From an uncultured Ruminococcus sp. (lineage in GTDB: Bacteria > Bacillota > Clostridia > Oscillospirales > Ruminococcaceae), in NCBI GenBank assembly GCA_946612185.1, contig CAMOEP010000185.1, positions 1-5,336 of the forward strand: DNA of 5,336 bases. Reading direction: 5' to 3'. How positions within the stretch are numbered: the stretch's first letter is position 1; each line of letters begins with the position of its first letter. The notes beneath the pieces were generated by a model. That model was not told the DNA's origin. It did no database searches and was given only the letters and a program-made list of their open reading frames with translations. The position numbers and the translations under genes are program-made. This document shows positions 1 through 5,320 of the stretch, in pieces.

Positions 1-34
1 TTGAGACATTTTTGATGACAGAAAACGTTTCTTT

Positions 35-43
35 AAGGAAGTG
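35..43 (+). promoter_or_regulatory. Ribosome binding site of aroC
   Basis: AAGGAAGTG lies 5 bases before the ATG at 49 and is one mismatch from a consensus AGGAGGTG site. It supports that ATG as the chorismate synthase start. Bases 1-34 show no clear promoter. One forward frame stays open until a TGA at 42-44, so the tail of an upstream gene could end here, but this cannot be decided from so few bases. Confidence 0.7.
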
Positions 44-48
44 ATAAT

Positions 49-1140
49 ATGAAAAATACATTCGGTTCAAGTGTGGCTGTAACTATCTTCGGAGAAAGCC
101 ACGGCGGTGCTATCGGCGCTGTTCTGGACGGTTTAGCACCGGGTATCCCTGTTGATGAGGACTTCATCGCTGAACAAATGGACAAGCGCAGAAGCGTGGG
201 TGCTATCTCCACTGCAAGACGTGAGCCGGACAAGGTGAAGATCGTAAGCGGCGTATTTCAGGGAAAAACTACCGGTACTCCCATTACTTTCATCATCGAG
301 AACCAGGACACAAGAAGCCGTGACTATGGCGAACTCGCCTACAAAGCACGCCCCGGTCACGCCGATTTCACCGCTCAGGCTAAGTACCACGGCGACCAGG
401 ACTTCCGTGGCGGCGGTCATTTCTCCGGCAGAATAACAGCCGGTCTTGTGGCGGCTGGCGCAGTTGCGCTCTCGGCGCTTAAAGCTAAGGGGATCATCGT
501 GGGTACGCATATCCTTTCATGCGGCGGTGTCTGGGACAGAAGTTTTCAGGACATTCCTGCGGACATTGCTGCCCTTGCACACAGGGATTTCGCTGTACTT
601 GACATGAGCGTCAGCGAACCCATGACCGAAGCTATAATCGCTGCTAAAAACGAGGGCGACAGCGTTGGCGGCAGACTGGAAACTGCGGTATACGGTCTTC
701 CTGCCGGTGTGGGTGAACCCTGGTTCGATACACTGGAGGGAGTGCTTTCCCATGCGCTTTTCAGTATACCTGCTGTCAAGGGCATCGAGTTCGGTGACGG
801 CTTCGGAGTATGCGACAAGCGTGGCAGTCAGGTCAATGACCCCTTCCGCAGTCAGGACGGCAGCACATTCACCACTTCAAATGCCTGCGGAGGTATTCTC
901 GGCGGTATCTCGGACGGTATGCCGCTTATTTTCAGGCTTGCTGTAAAGCCTACACCGTCCATATATAAGGAACAACTGACAGTTGATATGAGGACAATGG
1001 ATAATACGACATTGACTATCCAGGGACGGCATGACCCGGCGATAGTCCACAGGGCAAGAGTCGTTGCAGACAGCGTTACTGCGCTGACCCTCTGCGATAT
1101 GCTCGCCCTGCGTTACGGAACAGACTATTTTAATGCGTAA
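49..1140 (+). CDS. aroC: Chorismate synthase
   Basis: This enzyme removes phosphate from 5-enolpyruvylshikimate-3-phosphate to give chorismate, the last common step of the shikimate pathway. It is cytoplasmic and needs reduced FMN. The 363-residue product has the usual family length and is complete at both ends. The first signature GESHGGAIGAVLDG starts at residue 15 and contains the expected catalytic His18. RPGHAD at 101-106 carries the second conserved His. FRGGGHFSGR at 119-128 corresponds to the second signature region. GGILGGISDGMP at 281-292 is the glycine-rich FMN-contact segment, and GRHDP at 326-330 supplies the conserved Asp. The usual Glu late in the third signature appears to be replaced (DSVTALTLCD), a minor variation. 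A good ribosome site supports the ATG. The next gene encodes DAHP synthase, so the pair forms an aromatic-biosynthesis unit. Confidence 0.97.
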   Translation: MKNTFGSSVAVTIFGESHGGAIGAVLDGLAPGIPVDEDFIAEQMDKRRSVGAISTARREPDKVKIVSGVFQGKTTGTPITFIIENQDTRSRDYGELAYKARPGHADFTAQAKYHGDQDFRGGGHFSGRITAGLVAAGAVALSALKAKGIIVGTHILSCGGVWDRSFQDIPADIAALAHRDFAVLDMSVSEPMTEAIIAAKNEGDSVGGRLETAVYGLPAGVGEPWFDTLEGVLSHALFSIPAVKGIEFGDGFGVCDKRGSQVNDPFRSQDGSTFTTSNACGGILGGISDGMPLIFRLAVKPTPSIYKEQLTVDMRTMDNTTLTIQGRHDPAIVHRARVVADSVTALTLCDMLALRYGTDYFNA

Positions 1141-1197
1141 TTGCGCCCAAAATTTTCTGAAGCGGTGCTTTATTGCCGCAATTCTTAGAATTTATCC

Positions 1198-1205
1198 AAA
1201 GGAGT
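1198..1205 (+). promoter_or_regulatory. Ribosome binding site setting the DAHP synthase start
   Basis: AAAGGAGT ends 6 bases before the ATG at 1212. The in-frame ATG at 1173 has no comparable site and would add 13 residues unlike the family N-terminus. The start at 1212 is therefore preferred. Confidence 0.8.
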
Positions 1206-1211
1206 TATTTT

Positions 1212-2246
1212 ATGGGAATGAACATTATCAGGGAACTTCCTCACCCTACCGAGATCAAGAACGAACACCCCCTCTCTGCGGAACTTATCGCTGTAAGAGA
1301 GCAGCGTGACAAGGAAATCAAGGCTGTTTTCGCCGGCGAATCAGACAAGTTCCTCCTCATCATAGGCCCTTGCTCTGCCGACAGCGAAGAACCGGTTCTT
1401 GACTATATCACCAGACTGCGCAAGCTCCAGGAAAAAGTAGCGGATAAGATACTTATGATACCCCGTATCTATACCGGAAAACCCCGTACCACCGGCGACG
1501 GCTACAAGGGTATGCTCCACCAGCCTGACCCTGCCGGAACTCCCGACCTGAAAAGCGGTATCATCGCCGTTCGCCACCTGCATATGAAGGCACTGGCTGA
1601 GACTGGTTTTACTGCCGCTGACGAAATGCTCTACCCGGAAAACTACAGCTACCTTGACGACCTGCTGGCGTACATCGCTATCGGCGCTCGCTCCGTTGAG
1701 AACCAGCAGCACCGCCTTGTGTCCAGCGGAGTATCTATCCCCGTGGGTATGAAAAATCCCACCGGCGGCGATATTTCAGTAATGATGAACTCCATTACTG
1801 CCGCACAGCACCGCCACGCTTTCATCTACCGTGGCTGCGAGGTAAAGAGCGACGGCAACCCCTACGCTCACGCTATCCTCAGAGGTTATGTGAACGACCG
1901 TGGTCAGTCATTCCCCAATTATCACTATGAGGACTTAGCTTCACTGGCTCAGATATACGCTGAAAAGGGACTACAGAACCCGGCTCTTATTGTGGACACC
2001 AACCACTCCAACTCCGGAAAGAGATACCTGGAACAGATACGCATATCCAAGGAGATACTCCACAGTATGCGCCACAGTGACGATATCAGGAAGCTGGTAA
2101 AGGGACTTATGATCGAAAGCTACATCGAGGACGGCTCACAGAAGATCGGTGAGAACATCTACGGAAAGTCTATCACTGATCCTTGTCTTGGCTGGGAAAA
2201 GACTGAGCGTCTTGTCCTTGACCTTGCTGACCAACTTCCGAGCTGA
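1212..2246 (+). CDS. aroF: 3-deoxy-7-phosphoheptulonate (DAHP) synthase, class I AroF/G/H type
   Basis: This cytoplasmic enzyme condenses phosphoenolpyruvate with erythrose 4-phosphate to DAHP, the committed first step of aromatic amino acid synthesis. The 344-residue product matches the usual length of the microbial AroFGH group. GPCS at 52-55 holds the metal-binding Cys. KPRTTGDGYKG at 90-100 is the phosphate/PEP-binding segment. ARSVENQQHR is at 159-168 and GMKNPTGG at 179-186. DTNHSNSGK at 262-270 carries the ligand His265, IES at 301-303 the ligand Glu302, and KSITDPCLGW at 319-328 the ligand Asp323. All the expected metal ligands are present, so it should be active. Which aromatic end product inhibits it cannot be read from the sequence, and the isozyme letter is nominal. 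It follows aroC by 71 bp with no obvious terminator between. The last serine and stop codons lie inside the left arm of the following palindromic repeat. Confidence 0.95.
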   Translation: MGMNIIRELPHPTEIKNEHPLSAELIAVREQRDKEIKAVFAGESDKFLLIIGPCSADSEEPVLDYITRLRKLQEKVADKILMIPRIYTGKPRTTGDGYKGMLHQPDPAGTPDLKSGIIAVRHLHMKALAETGFTAADEMLYPENYSYLDDLLAYIAIGARSVENQQHRLVSSGVSIPVGMKNPTGGDISVMMNSITAAQHRHAFIYRGCEVKSDGNPYAHAILRGYVNDRGQSFPNYHYEDLASLAQIYAEKGLQNPALIVDTNHSNSGKRYLEQIRISKEILHSMRHSDDIRKLVKGLMIESYIEDGSQKIGENIYGKSITDPCLGWEKTERLVLDLADQLPS

Positions 2247-2271
2247 AGCCAGCTCGACCGCCCCCACGTTG
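2240..2271. repeat. Outer left arm of the large palindrome
   Basis: This 32-bp arm matches the reverse complement of 2459-2489 with a single extra A. It begins with a small hairpin of its own, GAGCTG and CAGCTC around a 4-base loop (2240-2255). The TGA stop of the DAHP synthase gene (2244-2246) lies inside that hairpin. A CCGCCCCCACGTTG block makes up the rest of the arm. Confidence 0.9.
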
Positions 2272-2316
2272 TCGCTTGCTTACGCTCGCTTACCTTGACA
2301 GAAACGGTGCTTTTAC

Positions 2317-2368
2317 CGTCGCTCAACCCGCTTTGCAATGGTACTAAGTTCTATTCAAGTATTTCTGT
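2317..2368. repeat. 52-bp direct repeat, copy 1 (core left arm)
   Basis: These 52 bases are identical to 2489-2540. The segment contains CGTCGCTCAACC, which pairs with GGTTGAGCGACG near 2403. It also contains TGGTACTAAGTTCT (2339-2352), which pairs with AGAACTTTGTACCA at 2379-2392 with one mismatch, leaving a loop of 26 bases. Confidence 0.95.
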
Positions 2369-2402
2369 AAACTGCCTGAGAACTTTGTACCAAGCAAAAT
2401 AT

Positions 2403-2431
2403 GGTTGAGCGACGGAAAAAGTACCGTTTCT
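2403..2431. repeat. Core right arm, copy 1
   Basis: These 29 bases are repeated at 2592-2620 with one mismatch (A or C after GACGG). GGTTGAGCGACGG here is the exact inverted partner of CCGTCGCTCAACC at 2316-2328. The following GTACCGTTTC pairs imperfectly with GAAACGGTGC at 2301-2310. Confidence 0.92.
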
Positions 2432-2458
2432 AAAAAAGTGAGCGAGAGAAATGAGCGT

Positions 2459-2490
2459 CAACGTGGGGGCGGTCGAGCTGGCTCAGCTCG
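2459..2490. repeat. Outer right arm, copy 1
   Basis: This arm is the inverted partner of 2240-2271 and nearly identical in direct orientation to 2646-2677. It ends in a perfect 7-bp hairpin, CGAGCTG and CAGCTCG with loop GCT (2474-2490). Confidence 0.9.
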
Positions 2491-2540
2491 TCGCTCAACC
2501 CGCTTTGCAATGGTACTAAGTTCTATTCAAGTATTTCTGT
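2489..2540. repeat. 52-bp direct repeat, copy 2 (core left arm)
   Basis: This is an exact copy of 2317-2368, offset by 172 bases. It pairs with its own right core: CGTCGCTCAACC with GGTTGAGCGACG at 2592-2603, and TGGTACTAAGTTCT with AGAACTTTGTACCA at 2568-2581. Its loop (2525-2567) is longer than in copy 1 and includes a run of six T. Confidence 0.95.
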
Positions 2541-2591
2541 GAATTTGCCGCTTTTTTGTTCTGCCGGAGAACTTTGTACCAGTACAAACAA

Positions 2592-2620
2592 GGTTGAGCG
2601 ACGGCAAAAGTACCGTTTCT
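2592..2620. repeat. Core right arm, copy 2
   Basis: This is the second copy of the 2403-2431 block, with one mismatch. It pairs with the core left arm at 2489-2500. The segment directly after it (2620-2645) differs from copy 1 and contains TATTAT, which could serve as a -10 element. Confidence 0.92.
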
Positions 2621-2625
2621 ATTAT
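2595..2625 (+). promoter_or_regulatory. Possible weak promoter for the response regulator inside repeat copy 2
   Basis: TTGAGC (2595-2600) and TATTAT (2620-2625) resemble -35 and -10 elements, but the 19-base spacer is longer than ideal. Copy 1 of the repeat has A-rich sequence instead of TATTAT at the matching place. No better promoter is visible between the DAHP synthase stop and the regulator start. This is a guess; the regulator could also be read through from upstream. Confidence 0.25.
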
Positions 2626-2645
2626 GTAAGCGAGTTAACGAGCGA

Positions 2646-2677
2646 CAACGTGGGGGCGGTCAAGCTGGCTCAGCTTG
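2646..2677. repeat. Outer right arm, copy 2
   Basis: This is a direct copy of 2459-2490 with two changes, G to A at 2662 and C to T at 2676. They sit opposite each other in the terminal hairpin CAAGCTG and CAGCTTG (2661-2677), so pairing is kept. It can also pair with the outer left arm at 2240-2271. Confidence 0.88.
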
Positions 2678-2691
2678 GCTGGCTCAGCTTG
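2664..2691. repeat. Tandem 14-bp duplication at the repeat end
   Basis: GCTGGCTCAGCTTG occurs twice back to back (2664-2677 and 2678-2691) without mismatch. It duplicates the terminal hairpin of the palindromic element and ends 4 bases before the ribosome site of the response regulator gene. Confidence 0.93.
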
Positions 2692-2695
2692 AAAT

Positions 2696-2702
2696 GAGGT
2701 GA
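2696..2702 (+). promoter_or_regulatory. Ribosome binding site that favours a TTG start
   Basis: GAGGTGA ends 5 bases before TTG at 2708, which is ideal spacing. The GTG at 2699 lies inside this site, so it is an unlikely start. The ATG at 2720 is 17 bases away from it. Confidence 0.7.
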
Positions 2703-2707
2703 CACTA

Positions 2708-3379
2708 TTGAGCAGCATTATGATAATTGACGATGATATATCCATTGGCGATATGCTGAATGAAGCACTTTCCGGTGAGGGATACACCGTTTCCAGAGCC
2801 TATTCCGGCACGGAAGCTGCCATGCTCCTGACTAATTCCAAACCCGACCTTGTTCTCCTTGACCTTATGCTGCCAGGTCTTTCCGGTGAGGAACTCCTCC
2901 CCAGAATAAAGGATATCCCCGTCATCGTGGTAAGCGCTAAGGCTGATATCCCCCTGAAAGTGGAACTCCTCCTGAACGGCGCTGCGGACTACATCACCAA
3001 GCCATTCAATATCCAGGAACTTCTGGCAAGGGTGAAAGTCCAGCTTCGCAGAGGCGGGAATTCTTCCGCCGGGAATAATATCCTCTCCTACCACGAACTT
3101 ACCCTTGACACAAATATGCACACCGTCAGCGCCAGCGGAAATGACGTGAAACTTACCCGGACTGAGTTCGCTATCCTGAAACTTCTCATGCAGAAGCCTG
3201 AACAGGCTGTCGCTAAATTCACCATTCTCGACCGCATTAGCGACGACACCCCCGACTGCACCGAGGATTCACTGAAAATACATATCCACAACCTCCGCCG
3301 CAAACTGAAAGCTGTCTCCGGCAAGGACTTTATCTCTGCGGTATGGGGTATCGGCTTCATGCTGTCCTGCGAATCTTAA
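2708..3379 (+). CDS. OmpR/PhoB-family response regulator
   Basis: This is a two-component regulator that would be phosphorylated by a partner kinase and bind DNA as a dimer. From the TTG start it has 223 residues, the normal family length. The receiver domain (about 3-113) shows the acidic cluster D8-D10, the phospho-acceptor Asp52 in LLDLMLP, Ser76 in VVSAK and Lys98 in ITKPF, so all key residues are present. The winged-helix DNA-binding domain (about 128-219) contains LTRTEFAILKLL at 149-160, the recognition-helix region EDSLKIHIHNLRRKL at 186-200 and the hairpin VWGIGFML near 212-219. A BcrAB/LanF-type transporter follows after 82 bp, and four CTTAAC repeats lie between them, the first overlapping this gene's stop codon. 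The inferred role is control of that transporter in response to envelope-active peptides, as in CprR or BcrR-like systems. No histidine kinase gene is in the window. Confidence 0.93.
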   Translation: MSSIMIIDDDISIGDMLNEALSGEGYTVSRAYSGTEAAMLLTNSKPDLVLLDLMLPGLSGEELLPRIKDIPVIVVSAKADIPLKVELLLNGAADYITKPFNIQELLARVKVQLRRGGNSSAGNNILSYHELTLDTNMHTVSASGNDVKLTRTEFAILKLLMQKPEQAVAKFTILDRISDDTPDCTEDSLKIHIHNLRRKLKAVSGKDFISAVWGIGFMLSCES

Positions 3380-3415
3380 CCTCATCTTAACTATTTCCTT
3401 AACCGGTTTCTTAAC
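3375..3415 (+). promoter_or_regulatory. Array of four CTTAAC repeats, likely response-regulator operator
   Basis: CTTAAC occurs at 3375, 3386, 3398 and 3410, with steps of 11, 12 and 12 bases, about one helical turn each. The first copy overlaps the regulator's TAA stop, and the last ends 10 bases before the -10 box. OmpR/PhoB-family proteins bind direct hexamer repeats with roughly 11-bp period; known examples on one strand or the other are TTAACA for Bacillus PhoP and NTTAAG for streptococcal CiaR. The repeats are seen directly; binding by the adjacent regulator is inferred. Confidence 0.75.
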
Positions 3416-3422
3416 TATTGTG

Positions 3423-3431
3423 TGATATAAT
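3423..3431 (+). promoter_or_regulatory. Extended -10 promoter of the ABC transporter operon
   Basis: TGATATAAT is a perfect extended -10 (TGnTATAAT). About 17 bases upstream there is no TTGACA-like -35, only CCGGTT between the third and fourth CTTAAC repeats. A weak -35 flanked by repeats is what an activator-dependent promoter looks like. Transcription would start near 3438, leaving a leader of roughly 24 bases. Confidence 0.72.
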
Positions 3432-3447
3432 ATTATCAGAAACCAAT

Positions 3448-3455
3448 AAGGAGGT
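3448..3455 (+). promoter_or_regulatory. Strong ribosome binding site of the ABC ATPase gene
   Basis: AAGGAGGT is a full consensus site ending 6 bases before the ATG at 3462, fixing that start. Confidence 0.85.
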
Positions 3456-3461
3456 ACAATT

Positions 3462-4379
3462 ATGGAATATGTTCTGAAAACTAACAACCTTTGCAAGCAA
3501 TATAAGAACTTCAAAGCGCTCAGCGGTCTTACCATGAACGTTCCCAAAGGAGCAATATACGGCATCGTTGGCAGGAACGGCGCTGGCAAAACTACTCTGA
3601 TACGCCTTGTGACCGGCTTGCAGATGCCTACAAGCGGCGATTTTGAACTTTACGGTGCGAAGAATACCGATGAAAATGCTATCGCTCAGGCACGAAACAG
3701 AATGGGGGCAGTGGTTGAGTCTCCCTCGTTTTTCCCGGATATGACTGCCGAGGAAAACCTGCAATACCAGTACAAACTGCTGGGTATGCCTGACTACAGC
3801 GGTATACCGGAACTTCTGAAGCTGGTGGGGCTTGAAAATACCGGCAAGAAAAAAGCCAGGAACTTCTCACTTGGTATGCGCCAGCGTCTTGGCATAGCTA
3901 TTGCACTTTGCGGAAATCAGGATCTTCTCATTCTTGATGAGCCGATAAACGGTCTTGACCCACAGGGCATTATCGAAGTCCGTGAGCTTATCCTGAAACT
4001 GAACCGGGAGAGGAAAATAACCTTCATAATCTCCTCGCATATCCTTGACGAACTTGCAAAACTCGCCACCCACTACGGCTTCATCGACAGCGGACATATC
4101 GTCCGGGAGATGAGCTGTCAGGAGGTCGAGGACGCTTGCCGAAAGAGCCTGAAAGTGAACGTTACTGATACTTCACTTCTGGCAGGAGTTCTGGACGATA
4201 TGGGCATTACCTATACCATTACCGACGACCATAACGCCGATATCTATGCCCGTCCCAATATCTCTGAACTGGTATTCGCACTGGCTGATAAGAACTGCCA
4301 GCTTATCTCATGCAGCGAGCGTGAGGAAACTCTGGAAGGATTCTTTATTTCACTTGTAGGAGGCGGCAGCAATGAATAA
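3462..4379 (+). CDS. ABC transporter ATP-binding protein, BcrA/LanF (peptide antibiotic resistance) type
   Basis: This is the cytoplasmic ATPase subunit that would power the membrane partner encoded next. The 305-residue length is typical of BcrA-like proteins. The nucleotide-binding domain (about 5-215) has Walker A GRNGAGKT at 37-44, signature FSLGMRQR at 135-142, Walker B LLILDEP at 155-161, D-loop GLDP at 164-167 and the switch His193 in SSH. The Q-loop position carries Glu86 (VVESPSFFPDMTAEENL) instead of Gln. This 'E-loop' is known from lantibiotic-immunity LanF and related bacitracin-resistance ATPases and supports that grouping. The last 90 residues form the variable C-terminal domain of this family. 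The gene overlaps the permease gene by 8 bp and sits behind the CTTAAC promoter region. The substrate is inferred to be a cell-envelope-active peptide (bacitracin, lantibiotic or host peptide); the exact one cannot be read. Confidence 0.93.
   Translation: MEYVLKTNNLCKQYKNFKALSGLTMNVPKGAIYGIVGRNGAGKTTLIRLVTGLQMPTSGDFELYGAKNTDENAIAQARNRMGAVVESPSFFPDMTAEENLQYQYKLLGMPDYSGIPELLKLVGLENTGKKKARNFSLGMRQRLGIAIALCGNQDLLILDEPINGLDPQGIIEVRELILKLNRERKITFIISSHILDELAKLATHYGFIDSGHIVREMSCQEVEDACRKSLKVNVTDTSLLAGVLDDMGITYTITDDHNADIYARPNISELVFALADKNCQLISCSEREETLEGFFISLVGGGSNE
4357..4363 (+). promoter_or_regulatory. Ribosome binding site of the permease gene
   Basis: TAGGAGG lies within the end of the ATPase gene, 8 bases before the ATG at 4372. 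It supports tightly coupled translation of the two subunits. Confidence 0.8.
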
Positions 4380-5121
4380 ACTTATTATGGCAGATCTTCC
4401 AAGACTTCTCAGATCAAAGCTTATCTGGATCGTTATGCTGCTTACAGTATTCTTGGCAGCATCGTCGATACTTACAATATTCGCTGAAACCGACGACAAG
4501 ACCATGATATTCCATATCGGGTCGAATAACCTTATTTTGTTCATTTCCATGATGATGCCCATTTTCTCCGGCGGTATCTCCATTTTGCTCATAGCAGCGG
4601 AGTTTTCAAGCGGCGTTATCCGCAATAAGTTCATAATGGGTCACAAGCGGACGGATATCCTCCTTTCCTGGGGTATCATCTACACTATCACCACCCTGTT
4701 AACTTACGTTCTCTACATTGCATCATTCTTCATCGGTCTGCTTATTGCAGGCGCAGACTTCACAGGCATTGACACTGGAAATGTGGTGGCAAACCTGCTT
4801 ATAATAATGCTGTTCATGATAAAATTCCAGATGTTCTCGTTCCTTATGGTGTGCATTTACCCGGACGCAAAAACCGCTGTTATATGTTATATACTCAATA
4901 ACTGCACAATGATCCCCCTGTCGCTTATGCTGGTTGCTGACGAAAAAAGCAAGGGCGTGGAATTCCTTTCAAGGATATTCATTTTCGGCTACACAAACGG
5001 CGATTTCACCCTTGCATCTGCCCCCGACAAGCCCTGGCTGACGGCTCTGCTTATAATCATGCTTTCGGCTGTATATGGTATACTTACAGTGGTGTACTTC
5101 AAAAAGAAAGACCTGAAATGA
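4372..5121 (+). CDS. ABC-2 type membrane permease, BcrB/LanE-like
   Basis: This is the membrane subunit expected to pair with the preceding ATPase. Its 249 residues fit the BcrB/LanE/LanG size range. Six hydrophobic segments are visible at about 17-38, 53-76, 98-126, 137-162, 167-188 and 221-243. A basic N-terminus lies before the first, and a KKKDLK tail follows the last. EFSSGVIRNKF at 77-87, after the second segment, is the ABC-2 family coupling-region motif. The start overlaps the ATPase gene by 8 bp and has its own ribosome site. Only one permease gene is seen, whereas LanFEG systems have two, so it probably works as a homodimer in a BcrAB-like arrangement. Sequence specificity in this family is low, so the substrate remains inferred from context. 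Confidence 0.88.
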   Translation: MNKLIMADLPRLLRSKLIWIVMLLTVFLAASSILTIFAETDDKTMIFHIGSNNLILFISMMMPIFSGGISILLIAAEFSSGVIRNKFIMGHKRTDILLSWGIIYTITTLLTYVLYIASFFIGLLIAGADFTGIDTGNVVANLLIIMLFMIKFQMFSFLMVCIYPDAKTAVICYILNNCTMIPLSLMLVADEKSKGVEFLSRIFIFGYTNGDFTLASAPDKPWLTALLIIMLSAVYGILTVVYFKKKDLK

Positions 5122-5183
5122 AAATAGTTATCGGTGTGCAGACGGAGTATATCAGACCTGAGTTTTCCCCTGCTCCGGCATAA
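5118..5183 (+). other. 21-codon ORF overlapping the permease stop (ATGA)
   Basis: The ATG at 5118 overlaps the permease TGA in an ATGA junction, the pattern of a translationally coupled next gene. The reading frame ends after 21 residues, starting MKIVIGVQTEY and ending in SPAPA. No ribosome site is visible before it. It may be chance, or the remaining start of a lost downstream gene such as a histidine kinase. I cannot assign a function. Confidence 0.2.
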
Positions 5184-5233
5184 ATAACAAACGGCAGTAC
5201 CCTATCCGGGAAATAATGCACAATGTCATTTTC

Positions 5234-5320
5234 TCATTTGGATAAAGCCATTTGTAATGGCTCAGGGCAGCGCTTATCCAGGGCAACAGCATTTACTTTC
5301 CGTGAAACATTTTCCGCCAT
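5234..5320 (-). other. Short minus-strand ORF, 28 codons, open to the window edge
   Basis: From the ATG at 5320 it would encode MAENVSRKVNAVALDK and 12 further residues, ending in MALSK. The frame stays open upstream to the window edge, so it could be the C-terminal part of something longer. No ribosome site precedes the ATG. It overlaps the nested hairpin. It is reported because the composition looks protein-like, but it may be chance. Confidence 0.2.
5239..5280. repeat. Nested inverted repeat (hairpin)
   Basis: The outer stem is TGGATAA (5239-5245) with TTATCCA (5274-5280). Directly inside it is a perfect inner stem, AGCCATT (5246-5252) and AATGGCT (5256-5262), with a 3-base loop. An 11-base bulge lies on the right side only. 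No T tract follows on either strand, so it is not a standard terminator. Confidence 0.7.

Larger units (their letters stand above)
2240..2691. repeat. Composite palindromic intergenic repeat (whole region)
   Basis: No gene is visible in this stretch. It consists of one nearly complete imperfect palindrome (2240-2490) followed by a second, partly duplicated unit (2489-2691) that lacks its own outer left arm. The order is outer left arm, core left, loop, core right, outer right arm, then core left, loop, core right and outer right arm again. A transcript would fold into very long hairpins. The element could act as a transcription barrier or mRNA-stabilising structure between the aromatic genes and the regulator, or it could be a non-autonomous mobile repeat of MITE or REP/BIME type. 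It encodes no transposase, and I see no clear target-site duplication. The structure is seen directly; the function is unknown. Confidence 0.85.

Noticed and set aside
3..44. Tail of an upstream gene ending at TGA 42-44
   Set aside because: One open frame over 14 codons is not enough evidence to call a gene end.
133..510. Long minus-strand and alternate-frame ORFs inside aroC (also 517-818 and 665-946)
   Set aside because: They lie wholly within a clear chorismate synthase gene and show no family motifs; shadows of the coding frame.
1173..1211. Longer DAHP synthase start at ATG 1173
   Set aside because: It has no ribosome site, and the 13 extra residues (MPQFLEF...) do not look like the family N-terminus; AAAGGAGT sits properly before 1212.
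1141..1211. Possible terminator or attenuator between aroC and DAHP synthase
   Set aside because: Only a 4-bp GCGG/CCGC stem with a long loop and no T tract; too weak to call.
2295..2323. TTGACA at 2295-2300 as a promoter -35
   Set aside because: No -10-like sequence follows at 16-18 bases; the site lies within the palindrome arm.
2240..2691. CRISPR array
   Set aside because: There are only two copies, with long palindromic units and no regular short spacers.
2705..3121. Minus-strand ORF opposite the response regulator
   Set aside because: It overlaps the receiver domain with all catalytic residues in the forward frame; a shadow ORF.
3411..3764. Minus-strand ORFs across the promoter and start of the ATPase gene (also 3269-3589)
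   Set aside because: They cross a good promoter, ribosome site and Walker A region; no recognisable protein features.
5239..5280. Intrinsic terminator after the permease gene
   Set aside because: The nested hairpin lacks a T run on either side.
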